Assembly (NCBI GenBank): GCA_051819765.1
Contig: JBNJGT010000045.1
Span: 1-12,409, forward strand
Length of the DNA: 12,409 bases
Source of the DNA: JBNJGT01 sp051819765
Lineage (GTDB): Archaea > Nanobdellota > Nanobdellia > Woesearchaeales > JACJVW01
Reading direction: 5' to 3'
The position numbers and the translations under genes are program-made. Shown here piece after piece: positions 1-5,477 of this stretch. The notes under the pieces are model-generated. The model was given only the letters and a program-made list of their open reading frames with translations. It made no database searches and had not been told where the DNA came from. Each line of letters starts with the position of its first letter. Within the stretch, counting starts at the first letter, position 1.

Positions 1-1
1 T

Positions 2-319
2 GATTATGAGAATGATAATCTATTCATGTATTCACAGACATCAAAGGCAAGCATTGAAATGGATGATCTCGTGATAGATTATGACTCAAAAAAGCAGATT
101 TCAGGCTTTGAACTCTTCAACGCCTCAGAGTTCTTTTCAGATCTGCTGCCGGAACCCATCTCAAAAGAGAAACTGAACCAACTCGCAGAATGCAAGATTG
201 ACATAATCCCTAAGAAAAGCTTTGTCATGATCAGATTCTTCTTCACATTCAACTCCAGGGATGAATTGTTCGCACCCTTATTCGTGCCACGCATTACCGC
301 AGGCCCTGCAACTTCTTAA
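2..319 (+). CDS. DUF2283-like protein, 5' end cut by the window
   Basis: The frame is open from base 2 to the TAA at 317-319 and clearly continues upstream of the window, since the first readable residues (DYENDNLFMYSQ) match the start of the DUF2283 pattern (Y-D-x-E-x-D-x-L-Y-I). The next part, with IEMDDLVIDYDSK followed by ISGFELFNASEFF, corresponds to the family's 'VdlDedGkivGiEildAS' segment. DUF2283 proteins are small, mostly beta-strand proteins of unknown function, often near toxin-antitoxin loci. The remaining 50 or so residues (KEKLNQLAECKIDI, then a hydrophobic FVMIRFFFTF stretch) form an extra C-terminal strand region. The ATG at 26 is probably internal. The family call is fairly good; the function is unknown. 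Confidence 0.6.
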   Translation, partial: DYENDNLFMYSQTSKASIEMDDLVIDYDSKKQISGFELFNASEFFSDLLPEPISKEKLNQLAECKIDIIPKKSFVMIRFFFTFNSRDELFAPLFVPRITAGPATS

Positions 320-370
320 AGCCTCAATGTGTCCAATAATCCTTGGACAAATCCAATCTAGAATAACAAT

Positions 371-380
371 ATTTATATAT
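371..380 (+). promoter_or_regulatory. TATA box of the 402 gene
   Basis: ATTTATATAT is centred 26 nt before the ATG at 402, the distance expected for an archaeal TATA box driving a leaderless transcript. It supports choosing 402 over the in-frame ATG at 261, which lies upstream of this promoter. Confidence 0.6.
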
Positions 381-401
381 CACTGGACATCTGTATCTCC
401 C

Positions 402-755
402 ATGAAACTGAGACTATCAAAACCGGCGGTACGGGACCTGCACACCATCGGTGTGCATAGGGGTGAGAACTACATCAGAGATAAGGTTGAAGAAGTGCTT
501 TACATGGAAAAGAAGAAACTTCACCAGGAGTTCCGCGAGCAATACATCAAGAACCGGATGACCGGCAGGGAGTTCTACGCATTGACAGGCATGCAGCCAA
601 CCCGTGAGATGCATCGCAAGCGTCTGGAGCAGAATGACATCCAGCACCCTGAATACTATTATCTCCAGATCCTCTCAGAGAATGGCGATTACTTTGGTTA
701 CGCAGACGATTACTTCAGGGAGGTCATCCTTGAAGTGGAACAAAAGGCCTCTTGA
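402..755 (+). CDS. Hypothetical basic helical protein, upstream partner of the FtsZ-like gene
   Basis: I do not recognise this 117-aa protein. The frame is open from 261, but the TATA box at 371-380 places the transcription start at about 402, so the ATG at 402 (MKLRLSKPAVRD) is preferred. Residues 22-80 look helical and are rich in K, R and E (IRDKVEEVLYMEKKKLHQEF, later REMHRKRLEQ), which would suit nucleic-acid or protein binding. The C-terminal third is aromatic and acidic (EYYYLQI, DYFGYADDYF). No signal peptide or membrane segment is visible. Its TGA (753-755) overlaps or abuts the next gene's possible starts (TTG 752, ATG 758), so the two are probably co-transcribed and translationally coupled. 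A perfect GC-rich inverted repeat (439-457) lies near the 5' end of the coding region. Confidence 0.7.
   Translation: MKLRLSKPAVRDLHTIGVHRGENYIRDKVEEVLYMEKKKLHQEFREQYIKNRMTGREFYALTGMQPTREMHRKRLEQNDIQHPEYYYLQILSENGDYFGYADDYFREVILEVEQKAS
439..457 (+). repeat. Perfect 8-bp inverted repeat near the 5' end of the 402 gene
   Basis: TGCACACC, a three-base loop ATC, then GGTGTGCA. In the predicted leaderless mRNA this stable hairpin would begin about 37 nt from the 5' end. It could slow ribosomes or bind a regulator, or it may be a coincidence of coding for LHTIGVH. Confidence 0.35.
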
Positions 756-757
756 CT

Positions 758-1606
758 ATGGGAAGATTTGGCATACCAAACATTTACCTGGCGACTCTCG
801 GGAACTACCACATCGTGGAGTTCTACAACAGGCGCCAGCCCTTTAAGCTGGTCCAAGTTATAGACGCATCAGACCCAAGGAATCACCGGAGGCTGTCAGA
901 GGCTGACATGATACTCTTCCTTGCCCCGGACGAGATCTCCAAAGCCATGAGAGACCACATCAGAGAGTTAGGCGAGCCCTGGTGCTGCAGGATTGCCATG
1001 TCAAACAAGCCCCATCCAAACCTGGTATCCGCCTGCACCAACTACATGCAGGTACCTGACTACAAGACAGCCCATCACTTCATTGATCGCCTGTTTGACC
1101 ACAATGAAATCCCTGGCGGCGTGCAGCATGATTATGCGGATCTGCAATACACCTTCACCCAGAGTGCCTGGGTCAGGCTCAAGACATACACAGGTCCGGC
1201 AAACAGGCTAATCAGAAAAGCACAGGAGCTCCCTGAGATGGACACCTGTTTCATGGTGATCAGATGCCCTGTGGATGTGAGGCTTGAGACCATCAACAGT
1301 ATTTTGAGAAGCGTCTCACCCAAAGTCCACATGGCACAACATGTCATTCACCACAAAGGCCCAATGGAACTTACCGTATGCGGAGGATATAAAATGGATG
1401 TATATTTCGGAGAACGTGACGATGAACCAATAGATTTTGGAGACTTCATTGAAGTTGTCTGTGACTTCTGCGGTGCAGAGGCATACACAATCGTCTATCC
1501 TGAGGAGGGGTATCCAGCAAAGGCTGATCTGTGTCGAGATTGTACGAGAGCCTTTTTCAACCCCGAGCTGATGCAATTAAACGAACTGCACTTCTTCAGG
1601 AAGTAA
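758..1606 (+). CDS. Highly divergent FtsZ/tubulin-fold-like protein with C-terminal zinc ribbon
   Basis: This 282-aa protein has no simple family motif, but its order of elements follows FtsZ. Residues 9-20 (IYLATLGNYHIV) and VIDAS (34-38) fit strands S1 and S2 with the T2 loop. ADMILFLAP (49-57) fits the 'ADMVFITAG' strand. LGEPWCCRIAMSNKP (71-85) fits 'LGALTVAVVTKPF'. MQVPD (97-101) fits 'ITIPND'. PGGVQHDYADL (119-129) fits 'PGLMNVDFADV', with T7-loop aspartates D125 and D128 kept. TGPANR (145-150) fits 'ASGENRA'. FMVIRCPVDVRLETIN (165-180) to LTVCGG fits 'VLVNITGGPDLTLEEVN' to 'VTVIATG'. The GGGTGTG loop is missing and FtsZ's N-terminal loops are heavily shortened, so GTP binding is doubtful. 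A zinc ribbon follows (C235/C238 and C259/C262). A TTG at 752 is an alternative start. Family assignment is inference by eye; a conserved archaeal family of other origin is possible. Confidence 0.5.
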   Translation: MGRFGIPNIYLATLGNYHIVEFYNRRQPFKLVQVIDASDPRNHRRLSEADMILFLAPDEISKAMRDHIRELGEPWCCRIAMSNKPHPNLVSACTNYMQVPDYKTAHHFIDRLFDHNEIPGGVQHDYADLQYTFTQSAWVRLKTYTGPANRLIRKAQELPEMDTCFMVIRCPVDVRLETINSILRSVSPKVHMAQHVIHHKGPMELTVCGGYKMDVYFGERDDEPIDFGDFIEVVCDFCGAEAYTIVYPEEGYPAKADLCRDCTRAFFNPELMQLNELHFFRK

Positions 1607-1639
1607 AGCAAGACTACTTCACATATTAACCTAAAAAAG

Positions 1640-1648
1640 TTTTTAAAA
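1640..1648 (+). promoter_or_regulatory. TATA box of the 49-aa gene
   Basis: TTTTTAAAA, preceded by AAAG as a possible BRE, is centred 23 nt before the ATG at 1667. This fits a leaderless transcript and gives independent support that the short ORF is a gene. Confidence 0.5.
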
Positions 1649-1666
1649 GCATAGAGTATATATACA

Positions 1667-1816
1667 ATGGAAATGAACCTAAACAAAATTGAAGAAAACC
1701 TGACCTGCTTTTCAAGCCACATATTGGAAAGGTTGGAATCTGATATAAAAGGATTAGAAGAAACATCAGCCAGGCTTGATGAAACAATGAAAGACTGGAT
1801 CTTTAGCTGCGAATAA
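1667..1816 (+). CDS. Small 49-aa acidic helical protein
   Basis: The ATG at 1667 opens a 49-residue frame ending TAA at 1814-1816. The product begins MEMNLNKIEENLTCFSSHIL and is almost wholly predicted helix, with a heptad-like spacing of I, L and L residues (HILERLESDIKGLEETSARL) that suggests a short coiled coil. There are two cysteines (residues 14 and 48) and no membrane segment. It lies 60 bp behind the FtsZ-like gene on the same strand, with its own TATA-like element. A function cannot be assigned; an oligomerising or adaptor peptide is one possibility. It could be a chance ORF, but promoter spacing and biased composition argue for a real gene. Confidence 0.5.
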   Translation: MEMNLNKIEENLTCFSSHILERLESDIKGLEETSARLDETMKDWIFSCE

Positions 1817-2055
1817 TTCTAAAACTCACGACAACATTAGCTCGAAAATATCCAAAGATTGCCTTCAACAACCTTCTTCTCGACATCCTGAATTCGTTTT
1901 CTTGGAAAAAACAAGAAAGAATATTATGGTAACTCAAGACCACTGGACATCCAACAATAGGATATTTAAAAAGAAATTTTTTAAAACACTATACCAAAAA
2001 GTATATAGAAAAGAAATATATATTAATAATATATCACAAAAGCATCCAGCTGAAA
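1817..2055. other. AT-rich intergenic region
   Basis: About 240 bp without a convincing gene. An open frame at 1902-2090 is dominated by K, N and I codons and runs across the promoter and start of the next gene, so I treat it as non-coding. The AT-rich composition continues into the following three-gene unit, making this the probable left flank of an acquired segment. Confidence 0.5.
2014..2034 (+). promoter_or_regulatory. TATA region of the YwgA-PIN unit
   Basis: An extended A/T tract with TATATATTAATAATATA ends about 22 nt before the ATG at 2056. A TATA box centred near 2028 would give a leaderless mRNA starting at about 2056. Confidence 0.5.
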
Positions 2056-2544
2056 ATGAGCAAAGAACTTTCTTTCAAAAAACCAACTGATGCAGTCTTT
2101 CTAGTTTGGACTATACTTCGAAGAATAGACTGTGCAGATTTAAGTACTTTACAGGATAGAATTAGAGTACAAAAAAACCAATATATTGCACAAGTATTTG
2201 GGATATCTCCAGTCTACGAGTATAACCTCTATTTGAGAGGACCTTACTCTCCTGATTTAGCTAGCGACCTTTTTTTACTTAGAGAAACAAATGTAACAGT
2301 TCCAATAAGAAAGTTCGCCTCTAAAGAACTTGAAAAAAGGTTCCAATTATTTAAGAAATTTATACAAAATAAAAGTGTAAGAGAGTTGGAATTAATTGTC
2401 ACCCTTCACTGGCTTACAAAAAAAGCAGGGTTCACTAAGAATTCAGCAAAACTAAAGCTCAAAGAATTAAAGGATTCAACTGATGAAGAATACAACTTGG
2501 CAAATGGAGAAATGGGGGATTTAGAAAAATGCACGCCAAACTAA
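2056..2544 (+). CDS. YwgA/Panacea-like protein, candidate antitoxin-type partner
   Basis: This 162-aa protein carries the pattern of an uncharacterised group annotated as YwgA-like and related in arrangement to Panacea (DUF4065). Residues 34-46 (DRIRVQKNQYIAQ) match the 'KLQKLvYLaQ' helix, followed by FGI, Y-x-Y-N-L-Y-L and RGPYSPDLASDL (61-72), the diagnostic 'yGPYSpeL' segment. A helical C-terminal part follows (LELIVTLHWLTKKAGF, residues 111-126). Panacea domains act as antitoxins against varied toxins; YwgA-like proteins are largely uncharacterised. The gene is the first of three overlapping genes and overlaps the 62-aa ORF by 16 bp; a PIN nuclease gene comes third. Codons are AT-rich compared with purB or guaA, which suggests transfer. 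Family placement is fairly secure, the antitoxin role is inference. Confidence 0.65.
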   Translation: MSKELSFKKPTDAVFLVWTILRRIDCADLSTLQDRIRVQKNQYIAQVFGISPVYEYNLYLRGPYSPDLASDLFLLRETNVTVPIRKFASKELEKRFQLFKKFIQNKSVRELELIVTLHWLTKKAGFTKNSAKLKLKELKDSTDEEYNLANGEMGDLEKCTPN

Positions 2545-2717
2545 ATAAACTAAATACAAAAATTGCAAGAAACATAATTCCTGATTTTAAGCATATTAGA
2601 AACCAAAATGATGAAATTGCGCTTGAGGTATCAAAAGGAAGTGATAGTAAAAATGACCCACTTGTCGAACTAGAAATCTCTTTCAGAAAATGTCGAAGAC
2701 TTGGTGTTTTTAGATAA
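2529..2717 (+). CDS. Small 62-aa hypothetical protein between YwgA-like and PIN genes
   Basis: The frame starts at an ATG overlapping the end of the YwgA-like gene by 16 bp and ends at TAA 2715-2717, overlapping the possible TTG start of the PIN gene by 17 bp. The product begins MHAKLNKLNTKIARNIIPDF, is basic at the N-terminus and acidic in the middle (SKGSDSKNDPLVELE), and ends RKCRRLGVFR. I recognise no family. The tight double overlap is typical of compact archaeal units and supports a genuine gene, for example a small DNA-binding or antitoxin component, but this is inference. It may instead be non-coding linker sequence. Confidence 0.45.
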   Translation: MHAKLNKLNTKIARNIIPDFKHIRNQNDEIALEVSKGSDSKNDPLVELEISFRKCRRLGVFR

Positions 2718-3222
2718 GCTACAACAAATGTCCAGAAAAAAGAAACAAGCACAGATAAGGAAAAACATCACGCAGCATCAAACACTTTACTATGATGCAT
2801 GTACTTTTGAATCAGAAGACACTCAAATTGAGATTATAAACAACAAGCATCAATATTCTGTAACCAGCCACTTAAGTCTAGGAGAAGCTTATGGGAATTG
2901 CATCAAAAAAGATCAAGAAGCAGTTTCAGCACTTGTAGAGTATATTGAAAAGTTAGGTGACAAATTGATTATTGTTGGAAATGATCACATTGAGAAAGAA
3001 ATTGAGGAAATTAAGAGATCGATCTCTAGAATAAGTGTGACGGACACCATACATTTGGCAACGGCCATAAAAAATAAAAGTTGCAGTCTTCGCACCCTAG
3101 ATAGAGATCTGAATGGCCTACCAAAAAAGAAAGTTAAAACGTTAGCAGAAAAATTTGGTATTGAAAATTTTAGCATTAGCAAAGTTCCTTCAAAAAAAAA
3201 GAAAAGTTCTCAATACCCTTAG
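2701..3222 (+). CDS. PIN-domain protein (VapC-like ribonuclease candidate)
   Basis: This 173-aa protein has the PIN-domain acidic residues in order. D32 lies in LYYDACTF (29-36), E62 in SLGEAYGN (59-66), D115 in VTDTIHLATAIKN (113-125), and D134/D136 in RTLDRDLNG (131-139). PIN domains are Mg-dependent RNases, often the toxins of VapBC-type systems. 'TDxIHLATA' followed by 'TLDrDL' is a strong signature. The C-terminus ends in a basic tail (SKKKKSS). The start is uncertain: TTG 2701 or GTG 2704 would couple it to the upstream ORF, while ATG 2728 (MSRKKKQAQIRKN) gives 164 aa; none has a clear Shine-Dalgarno site. It is last in the AT-rich unit and convergent with the Ham1-like gene. A toxin role follows from family and context, not from direct evidence. 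Confidence 0.7.
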   Translation: MVFLDKLQQMSRKKKQAQIRKNITQHQTLYYDACTFESEDTQIEIINNKHQYSVTSHLSLGEAYGNCIKKDQEAVSALVEYIEKLGDKLIIVGNDHIEKEIEEIKRSISRISVTDTIHLATAIKNKSCSLRTLDRDLNGLPKKKVKTLAEKFGIENFSISKVPSKKKKSSQYP

Positions 3223-3279
3223 ATTAAAGAATCTATGTTTAATTACAATGTCCTTAAATCTATTTATAGAACAATAAGG

Positions 3280-3816
3280 TCAAACACTTTTCTTATTGAT
3301 CCACTCCCCAGCTTGCTTCCAGTGATCGTTGTTGTAAAGCTTCACCCGCTCCGCATCAGTATACTCCCCAAGCGATTTTCCATCAATAGCAAAGATCTTA
3401 TCAAGCGCCCAGCCATGTTCACCCCGTGGTTCAGTCAGGATCTCACCTTTAGTAACCGACGTGAAAACCTTCGCTTTCTCTCCAGGCAGACACACAGCAG
3501 TCGCATCCCTGAACTGCGCACGCCGGTTTGAGATCCCCTGCATGATGTTGAGGAATCCCTCTGCACCAATCCATCTTTCAACAAACGCAACAAATGCGCC
3601 GGGAAATCCATTCCACGCCTCAATCTCAAATGCGCAATCATTCTTTATGACCGGCCGCTGCAATTTGTTCGCAGCCCACTCCGCAGAGAATGCCGCAATC
3701 TCTGCAACATCCTTTGCCTGGATCTCAGGGCAGTCAATGTCTTCTGCTTCAATATCGATATACATTCGCACTGTTGCGATCTTCTCCGGATTTCCACTGA
3801 TCAAGCACCATCGCAT
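3280..3816 (-). CDS. Divergent Ham1/RdgB-type purine NTP pyrophosphatase
   Basis: This 178-aa protein resembles the ITPA/RdgB family, which hydrolyses dITP, ITP and XTP to monophosphates and PPi, keeping deaminated purines out of nucleic acids. Visible motifs are SGNPEK (7-12, the 'TGNxxK' nucleotide loop), CPEIQ (29-33), a conserved aspartate in KND (D60), NGFPGAF (69-75, 'LnGxPG') and GWALDKIF (135-142, the 'GyDpiF' region). Length is slightly below the usual 185-200. The usual C-terminal SHR motif is not clear: the nearest sequence is NNDHWKQAGEW (162-172), with the histidine but not the arginine in place. This suggests a diverged subfamily with altered specificity or orientation of the base. 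A TTAAAC element about 25 nt upstream of the ATG supports the start. It runs divergently from the NIF3 gene. Confidence 0.7.
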   Translation of the reverse strand: MRWCLISGNPEKIATVRMYIDIEAEDIDCPEIQAKDVAEIAAFSAEWAANKLQRPVIKNDCAFEIEAWNGFPGAFVAFVERWIGAEGFLNIMQGISNRRAQFRDATAVCLPGEKAKVFTSVTKGEILTEPRGEHGWALDKIFAIDGKSLGEYTDAERVKLYNNDHWKQAGEWINKKSV

Positions 3817-3837
3817 ACGGTCAGCTGATCAACCCAT

Positions 3838-3844
3838 GTTTAAG
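3838..3844 (-). promoter_or_regulatory. TATA-like element of the Ham1-like gene
   Basis: On the minus strand CTTAAAC is centred about 25 nt upstream of the ATG at 3816. It is a weak match in sequence but sits at the spacing seen for the other genes. Confidence 0.35.
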
Positions 3845-3984
3845 TGCCTGATGAACCAAATACTGAAAAACTTACAACTAAATTGAAATAGTTTCAAAAA
3901 GAGCTCAATCCCCACGACACTCCTGATAACAACCATCCTATAAACCTCAACTATCTGCAATCCTATGATTTCCAATCTGCAAAC

Positions 3985-3996
3985 AAAAAATATATT
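3985..3996 (+). promoter_or_regulatory. TATA box of the NIF3 gene
   Basis: AAAAAATATATT is centred about 30 nt before the ATG at 4022, with no Shine-Dalgarno sequence in between, so the transcript is probably leaderless or has a leader of a few bases. Confidence 0.55.
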
Positions 3997-4021
3997 AGAC
4001 ACACCTCCTTAACCTCAAAAA

Positions 4022-4726
4022 ATGACAACCGCAAGAGACATCGCAGCATATCTCGATAAAAGATATCCCCAAAAAAGCGCACCCTGGGACCACACAGACG
4101 GACTCCTGGAAAAAGACAGAAAAGTGACAAACGTGATTGTCGCACTCGAGCTCAGAGACCATGATGCGGATTTTTTTATCCTCCACCATCCACCAAAATT
4201 CGGACCAGAAAAAGCAATAACAAACCCATTCTACAAGGACCAATCCTGGTACGCCCTCCATTCCCGCCTGGATCTAAGCGGTGACATCAACCGCACACTC
4301 GCCAGCACCATATTCCACTCCTTCACCCATGAAAAGACATTAAAGGATGGAACCGCAATCATAGAGCTCACAGAACCCGAAACACTCTCACAGATAATTC
4401 AGGACATAAAGACCAAATTGAACAGCGACACCGTCAAGGTGATCGAGAAGAAACAAGAGATAAGGCGGATTGCCATCCATGGCGGAGAGGGTTTCAACCA
4501 GCACCATGTTGAGCGAGCAGTCAATGAGGGAATCGATCTCTACCTTGCAGGAGACATGACCCATCACCAGGCAGAGTCAGCCTTTAGTTATGACGTCACC
4601 TTCATTGACATAGACCATATTTCAGAACAGGCAGGCATGCAGGCTCTCGCAGAAGAGCTCCAGAAAACGTTTCCCGACTGCGAATTCAGATTCGTCCCAA
4701 CTGGCAATTACTGGGAAACAAAATGA
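4022..4726 (+). CDS. NIF3/DUF34 family dinuclear-metal protein
   Basis: This 234-aa protein shows the NIF3-like (DUF34) metal-site pattern. WDHTDGLL (22-29) matches the N-terminal 'WDNxGL' motif. DADFFILHHPPKFGP (48-62) carries the paired histidines H55 and H56. ALHSRLDLSGDINRTLA (78-94) matches 'yxxHtnlDxxxgGvNxxLA' with H80 and D84. LAGDMTHHQAE (175-185) and DHISEQAG (198-205) give the late H199 and E202 ligands. These cytosolic proteins bind two metal ions; their cellular role is poorly defined, and the 'GTP cyclohydrolase I type 2' name in databases should be treated with caution. The length is close to the simple family form without the large inserted domain. Its TGA overlaps the ATG of the radical SAM remnant (ATGA, 4723-4726), showing an operon. 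Confidence 0.85.
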   Translation: MTTARDIAAYLDKRYPQKSAPWDHTDGLLEKDRKVTNVIVALELRDHDADFFILHHPPKFGPEKAITNPFYKDQSWYALHSRLDLSGDINRTLASTIFHSFTHEKTLKDGTAIIELTEPETLSQIIQDIKTKLNSDTVKVIEKKQEIRRIAIHGGEGFNQHHVERAVNEGIDLYLAGDMTHHQAESAFSYDVTFIDIDHISEQAGMQALAEELQKTFPDCEFRFVPTGNYWETK

Positions 4727-4934
4727 AAGTATTTTTACACGCGACCTATCAATGCAATGTCAACTGTATACATTGTGTAGTACCACGGCGAAATGTGCGT
4801 ATCTCACAGACAGGATACTGGCAAAGGAAAGTATGGAACCCCGAGCCTCACCCAGATTGAGACAGATTCTTCCAAGCAACACATTCTTTTTAAACTACCT
4901 GTCACTCCACGATAGTAAAGGTGATATGATATAA
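4723..4934 (+). pseudogene. Radical SAM protein remnant (N-terminal fragment)
   Basis: An ATG at 4723 shares the ATGA overlap with the end of the NIF3 gene and opens a 45-codon frame ending TGA 4858-4860. The product begins MKVFLHATYQCNVNCIHCVV, whose C-x3-C-x2-C (CNVNCIHC) is the radical SAM 4Fe-4S signature. Radical SAM proteins normally exceed 200 residues and have a GGEP motif, which is absent. In another frame, the sequence from about 4800 (YLTDRILAKESME) resembles the helix that usually follows and stays open to TAA at 4932-4934, so a frameshift near 4790-4800 is likely. I read it as a decayed or truncated gene that kept its translational coupling. A functional short iron-sulphur peptide is less likely. 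Confidence 0.55.
4917..4925 (+). promoter_or_regulatory. Strong Shine-Dalgarno site before an ATA codon
   Basis: AAAGGTGAT matches seven consecutive bases (AGGTGAT) of the archaeal Shine-Dalgarno complement. It is five bases from ATA 4931-4933, which begins a long open frame; the only nearby ATG (4926) reads ATG ATA TAA and stops at once. It is the clearest ribosome site in the window. Confidence 0.5.
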
Positions 4935-5410
4935 GCGATTGGCTTGTCGACCGAGTAAAAAATTATGCGACAGAGTATGCAGGCGTATACAAAAAATTGG
5001 AAGATAATTTGGGGACAGATTATGAGATACTTCAAAATGCCCTTGCAGCATATCCGGTGAGCTTCGGAGACCAGGAAATCACTGCAATGCCGTCCCAATT
5101 ATTTGCAAACATTGATGACTATGTATACACGAATGGACCCTCACACGAATGCTGGCAGTACTTCGGCGGTACCTCATCACCAGAGACTGAAAGACTTACC
5201 CTCGCTGAGACCGCCTCAATCCACTATCCCGGATTATGCAGTGATATGCGATCTAACCTTTCTGAGGCATCCAGAAATGATCCCAAAGGTTTGCAAGACA
5301 CCCCATATTTGGCAGAGAACCTGAAAACCCTTGAAAAGACCAGCATGAGGATCAATGATGCGGTAAACGCCCTGTGCCAGTTTGTGTCCTTCAGCCAGGA
5401 TATTCGGTAA
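4931..5410 (+). CDS. Hypothetical protein with an ATA in start position
   Basis: The frame is open from 4925 to TAA 5408-5410. Starting at ATA 4931 gives 159 residues beginning (M)SDWLVDRVKNYATEYAGVYK, which reads like a natural N-terminus and is correctly spaced from AAAGGTGAT. The first usual start is TTG 4997, giving 137 aa but cutting off the helical DWLVDRVKNYATEY segment and lacking a Shine-Dalgarno site. The protein is soluble and acidic, with an aromatic middle (NIDDYVYTNGPSHECWQYF) and a helical C-terminus (YLAENLKTLEKTSMRI). I do not recognise a family. Possibilities are a true AUA start, an ATG-to-ATA mutation making a pseudogene, a frameshifted fusion with the upstream remnant, or a sequence error. 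It is downstream of and probably co-transcribed with the NIF3 gene. Confidence 0.5.
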   Translation: MSDWLVDRVKNYATEYAGVYKKLEDNLGTDYEILQNALAAYPVSFGDQEITAMPSQLFANIDDYVYTNGPSHECWQYFGGTSSPETERLTLAETASIHYPGLCSDMRSNLSEASRNDPKGLQDTPYLAENLKTLEKTSMRINDAVNALCQFVSFSQDIR

Positions 5411-5457
5411 CCCCAGAATACCGGGGAGATATGGGATAGAAAAGTAAGTGTGAAAAC

Positions 5458-5472
5458 ATGCCGTAAAGGCAT
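5458..5472. terminator. Short hairpin between convergent genes
   Basis: ATGCC-GTAAA-GGCAT lies between the end of the gene at 5410 and the end of guaA at 5478. It could help end transcripts from both sides, but it lacks a clear following T-run, so this is weak. Confidence 0.25.
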
Positions 5473-5477
5473 ATCAA

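Noticed and set aside
381..1951. 11-bp repeat CACTGGACATC at 381-391 and again near 1941
   Set aside because: Matches of this length are expected by chance in 12 kb, and the two places share no other context.
1902..2090. 62-codon plus-strand frame before the YwgA-like gene
   Set aside because: It runs through the TATA region and the start of the next gene and is made of AT-rich filler codons.
3848..3864. TGATGA followed by CTGA in the gap before the NIF3 gene
   Set aside because: The 8-nt spacing is too short for a guide and no further boxes are present.
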